Below are positions 49,782-61,200 of a stretch of 64,000 bases of DNA, piece by piece. The DNA is from Paragordius varius (Eukaryota > Nematomorpha). A program made the position numbers and the translations under genes. The DNA lies in assembly GCA_964247055.1 (NCBI GenBank), contig OZ176054.1, forward strand, positions 8,432,001-8,496,000. The letters run 5' to 3'. Numbering within the stretch: position 1 is the first letter of the stretch; every line of letters starts with the position of its first letter. The notes under the pieces are model-generated. The model saw only the letters and a list, made by a program, of their open reading frames with translations. It was not told the DNA's origin and made no database searches.

Positions 49782-52166
49782 CTATATATTTATAAAAATG
49801 GAAAATGCTGGCTTTGTGATCTGTTTCCGGAAATCCTGTAGACCCATTCAATCCAAATGTCTAAAAAATACAATCATTAACGAATGCCCCGATAATAGCT
49901 TCGCCCTTTTTCGAATTATATCCATTCCCCTTGTAAAAAACGGGTTTTTTTGAAAACAGAATTCCACAAAAATCGTGTCGTGGACAATTTTCCGGAAAAC
50001 GTATTGGACCATTTAATTTCAAATATGATTTTTTTTACTTTTTTTCGAATGCGTTGAACATAGTCGGCTCGTTTTAATTTAGGCCCTTTTTTTACCCGCT
50101 CCCCCCTTAAAATGCCATTTTTTTAAAAAAAATAAGTCCACAAAAATAATTTTTCGAATCTATTTTTCCCCCAAGGTAAGAAGAGACTGTAAAAATTCAA
50201 TGTTCCAGGTACTCCTAGTTAAAAAGCAAAAATTTTAGTCCTGCGTTTTTTTATATTGGCTGCCGGGTAAGGAAATACCCACAAAAAACTGCCACATCAT
50301 ATCGAAATAACGTGCCTTTGGGGCTAAGTTTTAGAAAACCTATATCATACCATATGAGTTCTATAGGTGCTTAAAATATTACCCGTAACAAGGCAAAAAT
50401 TTCGGTCGTGGGGTTTTTTGAAATTAGCCGTTAATTAGGCCCTTACGCCCTGAAAAATGCGCTACCATAGAATGAATATTTAGTTTTGAGGCAATTTTTC
50501 CAAAAACTAATGAGAGCATATGGAATCAATGATTCCAGGTATTCTCCGTAAAAAGGCAAAATTTTTATCAAGCGCTTTTTTGTATTAGCTTATGGGTAGG
50601 GGGTTACCCGTCTAAAACTGTGCGACGATTTCGAAATCGCGTTGTTTAGGAGTTAATTTTCAAACTTATCAGGCCACATAAGTTTAATAAGGGTGAAATC
50701 CCGTAAAAAGGCAAAAATTTAAAGCGGTTTCAATTAGCCGTTGAGGCTCTTTATGCCCTAAAATAGGCTATCATTGAACTATTATTTAGTTTTGAAGCCA
50801 TTCTTCCATAAACTATTAGGAACATATGGAATGAAGGATGATTCCAAGTATTCCCCTATAAAGACAAAATTTTTTATCGAACGTCTTTTTTATATTAGTG
50901 TCTAAGTAGGGGACTACCTGCCAACACCGCCATATCGATACAACGTGACTTTGGAGGTATATTTTAGAAAACTTAACAGACTATAAAGTTTATTAAGGGC
51001 TTGAAATGTTACCCGTAAAAAGGCAAAAATTTAAGTAGAGTGGTTTTATTAAATTACCCCTTAATTAGTCCCTTGCCCTGAAAAATGCGCCACCATAGAA
51101 TCATTTTTTGGTTTTGCGGCAATTGAAAATCCCACGAGAGCATATGGAATCAATCATGATTCCGGTTATTACCCGATTTAGGGCAAAAAATTTAATTGAG
51201 CGATTTTTTGTTTCGCCCCTGGTTAGGGGGCTACCCGCGTAAAACTGTGTCACCATATCGATACAGATGCCTTTGGAGCCAAATTTCAGAAAACCTATGA
51301 GTCTAATAGGAACATTTGGAATCCATGATAATTCCAGATATTCCCCATATAAAGGCTCCCAACGTTTTTTTATACCTGCCCCTAGATTAAAAGCTACCCG
51401 CCAAAAACTGCGCCACCATATAAAAAGAGCGTTGTTTTGGACCTAATTTACAGAAAATTTATGAGGCCATCTGATATCATTAAAAGCTTGAAATATTACC
51501 CGTAACTAGGTAAAAAAACAGGCGTTTTTTATTAGCCGTTAATTTGGGGCCTTGCCCTAATACGCCATCATATAACGATTATTTAGTGGTAAGGTATTTT
51601 TCGAATAACCCATGAGATGATGGTATTAAAGATGACTCCAAATATTTTCCTTTAAAGGCAAAGAATTTAACTAAGCGCTTTTACCATATAGGTCTCTGAG
51701 TAGGGGTCTACTGGTTTAAAACTGAGACGCCTATAAAAATGGCGTGGTTTTGGAGCTAATTTTCAAAAAACTTAAGAGGCCATACGAGTTCAATTAAACA
51801 CATTTCTGGGTAATTTAATATCATTTTCTATTAAAAATAGACCACAAATTATTTACTTTTTATATCCCTTGATCCCAGCTAAGTGAACACAATTTCAAAA
51901 TAAAAGTAACCATGATTTTGTAAAACGAAAATCTTAAAATAAATCCAATGATAGTTGAATATTAACCTTAATAAAGGAAAGTTTAAATATGGTAGAATTT
52001 GAGTAAACAATATGTGAGCATATGCAAAAACCCGTAAAGGAATATTAAAGACATTCTTTTTATTGAATATGTTTTTTATTATTTTTTATCTCCATTATTT
52101 ATTGCAAATTGTTAAGAAAAATCATCGGTGAGACTACGCCACAGCGAAGCGTGACAGGGGCAGGTA
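49782..52166 (+). mobile_element. Helitron-like element with satellite body, second copy
   Basis: Starts A|TCTATATATTTATAAAAATG. It is co-linear with 19541-21595 over about 2.05 kb, including the degenerate 155/310-bp units (landmarks CCCGTAAAAAGGCAAAAATTT, GCATATGGAATCAAT, AGCGGTTTTATTAAATTACC). A possible 3' end lies at about 52130-52166 (CTACGCCACAGCGAAGCGTG then GGCAGGTAGTTAG), which looks like Helitron termini but lacks a clean CTRR. The outer 300 bp are therefore less certain. Non-coding. Confidence 0.6.
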
Positions 52167-52962
52167 GTTAGATATAAAAGGATAAAAATACAATTATTCT
52201 ACTAGTTTTTCAATTCTTTCGCTTTTCTTTTATCGAATAATCAAAATTTAGGTGAAATAATTAGGAATTTTTAGATTTTTGTGTTCGATATAACATAAAT
52301 ATGTGGGGCATGAAATTTAAATTTATAATGTCATAATCTGAAAAATTGATTCGAACTCACTTATTTTTAGATGATAAGGTATATTAGATAGGGTGGGGTC
52401 CTACTCAATGGGTATCAAAATAAGAGTGCTTTAATTTTGCCTTTAAATGGCCAATATTTAAAACCATAATTTAATCTATGCTCTCAAGGTTTTCTGAAAA
52501 ACTGCTTCAATATTTTATATGATGGCGTATTTAGGGATGCGTGAAGCCATACCGAGTGTGGCTTTATTAATCTTCGACGAACAAAAGTTTTAGTATATTT
52601 AACATAAATTTAATTTTGTTGTTTTTACACTAATTTTAATATACATTAAGTTGAGGCTTGATTGTCAAAAACGCCTCGTAATCGCTTTAAAATCAATCAG
52701 TAATGTATTAAGGCAGGAGGACGTAGCTTTGGGCCGTATAGTGCTGCCATAAATAATAAAATAAAAGATACGCGTAAAAACTAAAAGATTTTTTAAAATT
52801 ATATTACTAACACTTTAGAAAAATGAATTATTTTGTTTAGGTAAAACGAGTGGGAACAGAAAACAATCTTTTTGAAACTCTTTTTTGTTCAAATACATTT
52901 TCAATTAGGTAAATATTAATTTTATTATCTATTTTACATAAAATTTGGTTTTTTAACACTTG
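52167..52962. other. no gene seen
   Basis: AT-rich intergenic sequence without recognisable features. Confidence 0.5.
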
Positions 52963-54127
52963 GATACAACACACTCATTTTAGTCCTTCGATTCAAATTG
53001 GGGTAGTTGGATACCCCAGGCATGTTTAAAAACAAATACTTTATAAAGTATGAAAACAATCAAAACCATTGCAAAATTTTGCACTTATATAACATTAATA
53101 AACCGAAATATATAAAAAAATTTATTCAAAAATACTTGCTTGATATTACTTATTTTAAGCTAAAACCGAAAGGTAAAAATTCCGTCAACGTGACATGTGT
53201 ATATTGGTAAAATTAAAAAATAATCCAAAATAAAGCGCTTTTTCTATTTCTATCAATGTTAGATGTAATTTAACACTTGGATACAACACACTCATTTTAG
53301 TCCTTCGATTCAAATTGGGGTAGTTGGATACCCCAGGCCTGTTTAAAATCAAATACTTTAGAAAGCATGGAAGCAATCGAAACCATGGCAAAATTTTGCA
53401 CTTATATAACATTAATAAACCGAAATATATAAAAAATTTCATTCAAAAATACTTGATATTACTTATTTTGAGCTAAAACTGAAAGGTAAAAATTTAGTCA
53501 ACGTGACATGTGTCAAATTGTAAAATTAAAAAATAATACAAAATAAACCGCTTTTTCTATTTCTATCAATGTTAATTGTAATTTATATATAAAAAAAGCT
53601 TTAGCTTTACCCTTAAAATTAAATGAAGACTATATTTTGCAAAATTTTTGTAAAATAAAAATGGCGTCGAAGTGGCTTGAGATGGAACTTTTTTTTCAAA
53701 ACAAAATTTTATCAAGATATTTTGGCATATTTATATAATATTTATCAGGATAGAAGCATAAATTTAAATTGAGACCGTTTCCTTCAGTAGTTTTTTAAAA
53801 ATTTTAATTTAAATTTAGTCTGGGGTATTTAGATACCCCAAATTGAATCGAAGTGTTAAACAAAAAATTAGCTCTAATTTTACCCTTAAAATTAAATGAA
53901 GACAATATTTTGCAAAAATTTTGTATGATATAAATGGCGTCGATATAGTTTGACATGGAACTTTCAAAACAAAATTTTATTTAGATATTTTGACATATTT
54001 ATATAATTTTTATTAGGATAGAAGCAGAAATTTAAATTGGGACCGTTTCCTTCAGTAGTTTTTTAAAAATATTAATTTAAATTTAGTCTGGGGTATTTAG
54101 ATACCCCAATTTGAATCGAAGTGTTAA
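52963..54127 (+). mobile_element. hairpin-ended element, tandem composite
   Basis: Two left ends (52963 and 53270), each TTAACACTTGGATACAACAC followed by TGGGGTAGTTGGATACCCCA. Two right ends (about 53858 and 54127), each TGGGGTATTTAGATACCCCA then GAATCGAAGTGTTAA. The arrangement is left-left-right-right, with repeated internal blocks (AAAATTAAATGAAGAC twice). Non-coding. Confidence 0.75.
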
Positions 54128-54401
54128 AAATACTTAATATATTTTACAATAAAAAAGCTCACACTAAATTAATGTGGCTTATATTTTTTGGTAAACCCCA
54201 AAAAATCTGAACGGGCATTTGACCTAAAAAACGAAACTGTAACCAAATTTTAAAATACTGGATAAGAGCCGAAAAATGACTTTGATTGAGCCAATCTCTG
54301 GCACTTGCGTTGAAAATTGTGATTGTAGTTAACTGGTTATAACCGTAAATTGCCAAACGCAGTCAAGTCGTTCATTATTTTTATAATTCTATGTTTTTGA
54401 G

Positions 54402-55010
54402 TTAAAGATGAAATTTATTCATAACTTGATTATAAAGGTTCAAATTAGTAATATTAGATGGGTGCATAAAAATAATCCACTTTTTATTACTTTCAGAAAA
54501 TTCTATGTATTGCATAATCGTATTGTTCGATGACTTATTTGGAATAACTTGATTAACAGGAATAACAAATGACATCTTTCTTGCCCAAAAATTAAGATGC
54601 GATATTTCTAGAGTTTTATTTACAGAGTCGTAATTAATCTTCCCAATCAAACTTGTAGTAAATTTGGAATACACGAATAAAAAAGTTAAAGTTAATATAA
54701 ATCCCAAAGAAGATACTGTCAAAGTTTTTAGCGAAACAAAATTTTTATTATATTTATGAAAAATGTACGGAAGTATGACTAAGGTAGCAAAAGTTTGATA
54801 TAATTTAACCCGTGAAAGCGAAGCAATTAATGGGATGTACTTAAAAAAATATATGGTTTGATTTGGTGGTGATTTATTTGAAAATGTGCGAATAATGTAA
54901 GTACATTTTGGAAAAAATTGTTTTTGTGCCTGCATGAAAAACATTTTATATTTTAATGGTAAACTGTAGTGAACGGTCGTACTAATTAGCATGAAAACGA
55001 CATGTTTCAT
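54402..55010 (-). CDS. TMEM186: TMEM186 homologue
   Basis: Inner-membrane mitochondrial protein, in mammals part of the complex I assembly (MCIA) group. One exon, 202 residues (human 213). FFKYIPLIASLSRVKLYQT matches the human FYRFDAIRTFGFLSRLKLAQT region, and LEISHLNFWARK matches LRVAHLNFWGWR, followed by VIPVNQVIP. Two hydrophobic segments lie near 75-90 and 98-120. The first ATG gives MKHVVFMLIS. Later in-frame ATGs (residues 23 and 26) would give a more typical import sequence, QKQFFPKCTYIIRTFSNKS, with a plausible cleavage site at IIRTFS, so the true start may be one of those. Transposon copies lie on both sides. Confidence 0.88.
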   Translation of the reverse strand: MKHVVFMLISTTVHYSLPLKYKMFFMQAQKQFFPKCTYIIRTFSNKSPPNQTIYFFKYIPLIASLSRVKLYQTFATLVILPYIFHKYNKNFVSLKTLTVSSLGFILTLTFLFVYSKFTTSLIGKINYDSVNKTLEISHLNFWARKMSFVIPVNQVIPNKSSNNTIMQYIEFSESNKKWIIFMHPSNITNLNLYNQVMNKFHL

Positions 55011-55243
55011 GGATAAGATCGGGATTTAATTTTGGGGACTGTGAAATATAACTGAAAATGCTATTTATTATTATCCGCAATAGATCAAAGACAGGATCTA
55101 AATAGCAAAACGGATTGAATTTAAATTTTTAAGCAGTCTTTAAAGATTTATTAAATAAACAATAACATTATTTAAAAATTATCATAACCAGTTATCTTTT
55201 TTGATAACATTTCAATACGAAATGGGGTCGCGACCTCAACACA

Positions 55244-55300
55244 ATTCAACATTCACATTCATTTCAATTCGACTCAGATTGAGGTAGTTACCCAGGCCTG
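55244..55300 (+). mobile_element. hairpin-ended element, head remnant
   Basis: CACATTCATTTCAATTCGAC, GAGGTAGTTACCCAGGCCTG match the left end of the family, cut by the inverted copy that follows. Confidence 0.5.
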
Positions 55301-55301
55301 T

Positions 55302-55808
55302 TTAACACTTCGATTCAATTTGGGGTATCTAAATACCCCAGACCAAATTAAATTTAAAATTTTAAAAATAAATACTGAAGGAAACGGTCCTAATTTAAAT
55401 TTATGCTTCTATCCCAATAAAAATTATATAAATTGGCTAAAATATTTTAATAAAATTTCGTTTTGAAAAAAAGTTCCATCTCAAACTACTTGGACGCCAT
55501 TTTTATTTTGCAAACTTTTTGCAAAATATCATGTTCATTTATTTTTCAAAGTATAGTTAAAGCTAATTTTTTATTTAAATCATATCTAACACTGATATAA
55601 ATAAAAAAAGTGGTTTATTTTGCATTATTTTTCAATTTAGCCCTTGCACATATGTCAGGTTGACTAAATTTTCAACTTTGAAAATTTTGCCATGGTTTTG
55701 ATTCCTTCTATATTTTTTAAAAAATTTAATTTTGAACAGGCCTAGGGTATCCAACTACCCCAATTTGAATCGAAAGACTAAAATGAGTGTGTTGTATCCA
55801 AGTGTTAA
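55302..55808 (-). mobile_element. hairpin-ended element, inverted copy
   Basis: About 507 bp, read in reverse. It starts at 55302 with TTAACACTTCGATTCAATTT plus TGGGGTATCTAAATACCCCA and ends at 55808 with the reverse complement of the long left end (GTGTTGTATCCAAGTGTTAA). This is the cleanest single copy. Non-coding. Confidence 0.75.
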
Positions 55809-56734
55809 TATTTAAGTATTAATCTTGTTTAAATTTTTAAATCTTCGTTTTACATAAAATAATTAACGCTAAAGGTTACTTGCCATTAAAACATGTATAG
55901 ATTTATTTCATCATACAAATGTAATGTTAATCAATTAAAAATAATAATATATATTGTATAAACATCTGCTCATTATAATTGCAAATCGACTCCCTACAAA
56001 ATGTGTAGTCTAGTAAAATAGTAGAGATTAGGGGCAAATGGTTTTATTAGTTACCAGCCTCCATTATTAAAATGTAGTTTTAATCTTTAGCAAAAATCAA
56101 ATGAGCACTCTATTTGTTTAAAACTTGAATATCTTCAAAAGTAGTTAAGATACGAATTTAAAATACGTTATCTTAGTCTTAGACGCATTATACAAAAAAA
56201 TTTTTTAAATATGAAACCGTAAAAAATCCATACACTTTTTTGCCGCCATTTTATATATATAAATATATTTTTAAATCGCTAATGCAACATATGGTTAGAA
56301 AAATTAAATAATTAAGTTTTCAGGCTACATTTTACCAGCAAAACTAGATATATTTTGCTCTTAATATCAGCTCTAATTTCAATGTGTTTTCAAGCTGCGC
56401 CAATTTTACACTCTTGAAATTACCAAACTGTACAAAAATATAAGCTTTTTTGTCTAGTACATGAGAAAAATGTTTGGTAATATTTTAACTAAAAAAACAA
56501 CTCTGCAACTTAAGTTCCGAGAAATAAAACAACCCCAAAATATAAGCTAGGAAAAAAGTAAAATGGTAATGAAGTGTTAATTATGAATGTCACGAATCAG
56601 TTTAAGAAGATTAACACATATAGCGTATATACCATTGTTTGGGGTGTTTGGCCAATACGAGCTATGCCACCTCGAAATCGTTAGAGGTAGCAAGAGACGC
56701 ACTGTAAGACAAGGGCTATGCTCATCGGCTGGGT
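55809..56734. repeat. intergenic with a diverged TIR element
   Basis: Between about 56025 and 56575 are faint signs of the 41041 family in reverse (GCAAATGGTTTTATTAGTTACC, AATAAAACAACCCCAAAATATAAGC). The frame at 56577-56795 has no recognisable homology. Confidence 0.35.
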
Positions 56735-58054
56735 CAGTGGTACTCACCAAAAAAAATTGACGGGTCAAATAAAATATTTTTTTTTCGAGGGCCATGAACC
56801 TTTATCGCAAATATTCCATAGCTATTTGACACATATGGACATATTTATACTCTAAATAAGCACAATGAATTTTTTGAAGATCGCATTTAAATCTTGCTAA
56901 AAACTCGTTTTGCACCATTTAGTTAAAAAAAATAAATAATTTTGATAACAACATTTATTTTGATATTAACCAATAATTTTTGACATTGGTTTCGCCTCAT
57001 GACAGGCCAGTCTAACACGTCGTCCATATGAGCTCCGGTTAAGCGATTTCTGTATGTATTCTTGACATACTTTATTTATGAATATGCCGTCTCACACGTG
57101 TAAGTTTGAGGAAAAACAGTTAGGATAACTTGAGGAAATTGAAATCATTTTTAATATCTACATATTTTTCAATGGATATGCGCCTGATCAAAACCGAAAT
57201 GCTCAAGTTGCTTATAAATGGATATATCCATAAGCCGGATTTTCAACGAGTTTTAAGCAATTTCTAATATTTCTTTATTCTTGAAATCTGATTACATCTC
57301 ATTAGATAAAAATGTTAAATGATTGTCTATTATAAAATTAATTCCATATTTTTTTCACGAATCGTTATAGTTCTTGGAAAATATTTGGGAAAAACTATGG
57401 ACATAATACATTTTTTTTTAATATACCCTTTTTTTATTTTCGTTTTCTTCTTGATTTTCTGGTGATGGATTGTAAAATGTCTTTCAATAGTGTATTTTTT
57501 TATAATTATGTTGTCCATACATATATGACAGACAACAACATTTTTTTTAAAACGACAAAAAAAATTTCTTCCATTCTTTTTAAAGGAGCGATTTTCATCG
57601 GATAATTTACGTTTTTTGGCATTAGATGTCATCCTTTGAATTATTTTTAAATATTGAATTATGCTATAAAAAAAACAGGTCGAAATTTAATGATGTTGAT
57701 TTGAAAAATATTTTATGGAAATGAGTAATATAAAATGATGCAGGATACCAATGAAAAGAATACATGCAAGTTTGGGTGAAAGGCTTGCTTAGATACAAAA
57801 AAGGAATGCAATTAAAATTTTAAAATAGAAAAGAAAATAGAATACAAAAACAGAAACAACATGTGCATAAATTTTGAAATCATTTAAATGTAAGAAACTT
57901 TTGTACATTTTAAATTGGGTAAGAAAAAATTACCAAAATTAATTCTAAAGAAATAAATTAATATTAAAATAATCCAAATTTATTTATGTGTATTTTAAAA
58001 ATTCATCAAAAAAAATAATTTAAGTATCAGCGGCCCGCGGTTTGAGTATCACTG
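56735..58054 (-). mobile_element. hAT element with N-terminal zinc finger
   Basis: Ends CAGTGGTACTCACC (56735) and, inward from the right, CAGTGATACTCAAACCGCGG (58054). On the minus strand 57632-57330 encodes the transposase start: KKRKLSDENRSF, then a BED-type finger CHIC...HFTIHH, as in GTF2IRD2-like/Charlie transposases. The catalytic part is missing, so this is an internally deleted, inactive copy of 1320 bp. The flanks (GGCTGGGT and GGCTATCA) are poor duplications. Confidence 0.7.
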
Positions 58055-58284
58055 GGCTATCATCAATAAAATAGGCCATATCACTTTGTATAAAATTTTC
58101 CTAAAGACCTGATAACTCACCGATAGGAAATTTCTAGTAATATTCTTATTTTAGATGTTGACATTTTTATATTATTTTCCTGGATAGCAAATTAAATTTT
58201 GTATTGTATAAATGTTCTAATTTTTGCGGAACTACTTTTACTATTAACAGCTTGTTTTACTTAAAAGGTTGAGGTTTCAACAGC

Positions 58285-61200
58285 ATGGTCATTCAGAAAT
58301 CTGAACCATATCCTACAATCACCAAATCTAATCAATTCGATGATTTAGAAGATATCGGCGAAATAAAAGAAAATGGATTGCAAAACGCATATTTTAGCGA
58401 TAATGAGGATTATGTAGATGATATAACGGATGAAGGTAATTTATTATACATTTTAGAATTGTTAAGCGATATACTCGCTCAGCGGCCTAAACCTCCCGAA
58501 AAATTTGATTCGCTTGTAATAGTGGATAATATACCCATTGTTGGCAAAGAAAAAATAAATAAATTAAAGGATGCTTTACGTAAAAAGTTTTCTTCAGCTG
58601 GTCCCATCATCAACGAATTTTATCCTGTTAATGAGGATGGAACAACCAAAGGGTTCCTTTATAATTCTAATAATTTATTAGTTATATGTTTTTAGAATAT
58701 GAAAGCGACAAATGTGCAAATAAAGCCATCGCTTTACTCGATGGCCATCATTTAGATAAGGCTCATATTTTACGAGTTAATGGTTTTGGCGACATTGAAA
58801 AGTATATATATATTTAACCTCTTTTATACCTTGATATAATTGATTAATTATTTTATTATAGATATGAAAATTTTAATGAAAACTCTGAACCACAACTGCT
58901 ATCATATAAAGAAATTGTAAGTTTTCATTTTTTTTTGAATAAAATATCAAACTTTTCTTCATACGATCTAAAAAAATGTCACTATAATACCGATTTTTCG
59001 GGTTGCTTTGCTTTTTCTTAGGCCATTCGCAAATTTCTTAAATATTTTAAATATTTAATTGCTAAATTTTAAATGATATATATTAATGTTTGTGTTAATA
59101 TCGTAGAAGCATTATTTCACACAAGATGTCTAATTTACAAATCTTTTAGGATAATCTTTACGATTGGTTATTACAAGTGGACGGAAACGATCAATTTATG
59201 GTTTTGGCTGAAAATGAAAATCACGAAAGTTTATTATCCATTTACCTCAATATTATAACCGGTCCTCAGTTAATCATAGAAAAAGAGGTATATTTTAGTT
59301 TTGATAACTGAAATATTCTACACACATATATATTCTATTCGTGTTTTAGACAAATAATTTGATTTAAATTATATTTTTGGTGTCATTTTTTTTAATATTT
59401 TATTTGAAATGTTCTCTTATCCTTTATAACATTGTTTTTTTATTCATTCATTAAAATTAATTTTTTTGTGGATAGCAATATAAATAAATATTTGCCGTTT
59501 TCAGATATTCTAATGATTCATCAATTAGCCTTTTTGTATTTTTTCAATAATTGGTCGCGATTAAAATTTAAAAATTATTCATGGATGTATTAAAGTTTGA
59601 AATAAACAGTAAACTAAAAACGTATTTTTGCTTTAAAAAAAATTAGAAATGGTCGGACAAAAAAGCATTTTGGTCACCTCAGGGCACCTACCTTGTAACA
59701 TATCACCCCAAGGGTGTCGCTCTTTACGGTACAGCTAATTTTGATCAAATCAAAAGGTTTACGCATCCCAACGTTGAATATGTCTTTTTTTCTCCTTGTG
59801 AAAGGTATGATTTATACTGTTTTATATATAAATATTTTTGGTTTGTCTATATAGAATGATATTTGGGCTTTTAATCAATATATATCTTTGAATAGATTAT
59901 AATTTTTTTACATTTTTTCTATAGATATTATTAAAGTGTTGTTACCAAAAATTTAGCAAATTCTAGATGCAAAATTTAAATTTAACCAGCTTACCTCTTT
60001 AGAATAAATAAATAGTTTCTATATTTTGTCTCTATTTGCACCTTAGATATTTCATAAGTTATTCTTCCAAACAAACATCGATTGGTGAACCTCTCATTCT
60101 GTGGGAAGTGTTATCTGGTGCAAAAGCTAAAGTATTCACTTATAATGCCACACCTATGTGCCTTGATCAACCATTTTGGCCACCTTTCAAGTATTTTCCT
60201 TTAAATATTAATTGTAATATTTTTATTTTTTTTCAAATTTTTATATGAAGAATTATTTTAGGGTACGTATATCCCAAAGTTTAGATTTATTTAAATATAG
60301 TACAAAAAGATATTTTGCTTAAAATATGATTATCAATATTGATTAGTTGTATATTATTTAAAATGCTTTACAGTTTTGTACTTGTTAAAGTTAAAAATTA
60401 GATAACACTTAAAGCGACTTGTAACAAACAGCTGGTAATGCATTTTTTCGCAAGTTTTTGAATTACCTCAAAAAATTTAAAATTAATTTGGCGGCTACGG
60501 GACTTTTACAATATTATTACTTTAAAAGAAATAATGTCTTTGCTATATGATTCATTTTTCTAAATTTGGCCCAATATCAGATGCTTTTTAAATCATTTGT
60601 GTTTGAAGGGTAAAAAATACCCAACAGGTAATAAAATATTTTAACTGCTATGTGTTATTTATTTTAATGTTAATCCATATTAGTGTTTGTTTTTTTATTA
60701 GAAAATAATATATAATGTTTGCACATGTGCATACAAGATATAACGACATTTTCTTTTTTCACCTTTGATAAATTTTTCATTTAAATATTAAACAGTGCTG
60801 TATAGACAAATAACTTTGAAAGTTGGGATAAATTTAGCTTATAACTTTTTAATTTCATATATTTGCTTAAATTTAAACAAAGAATATTAATTTTTACTAT
60901 AAATTTATATGATATACATTAAATTGTGTATTTTTTGTCTCTAATTTATGGCAACAAAGTTTTTTACTCAATTAAATTAACAAATTTTTTACATCATCAA
61001 ATGTTTTTGACCATATAAAACTGTGTCTATTTTTAACCCGTCTAATTTAATTTAATTGGATAATTTTTGTTTATTTTAAATAATAATTGCAATTTTATAA
61101 TTTTTAGATGGAGCTACGATGGTACATATTTTGCTCGAATATCCGCACCTGATACATTAGCCATATATAATATTCAAGTATTACCTACATTTTGTTGAAA

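Noticed and set aside
56577-56795. 72-codon minus frame beside the 56735 hAT
   Set aside because: No homology recognised, no splice context, and it runs into the transposon end. A tRNA-like box A match on that strand lacks any box B or cloverleaf.
58436-58456. Seven extra residues in the eIF3b acidic region
   Set aside because: The 21 bases start GT, end AG and their removal restores the conserved DEELL; treated as an intron.
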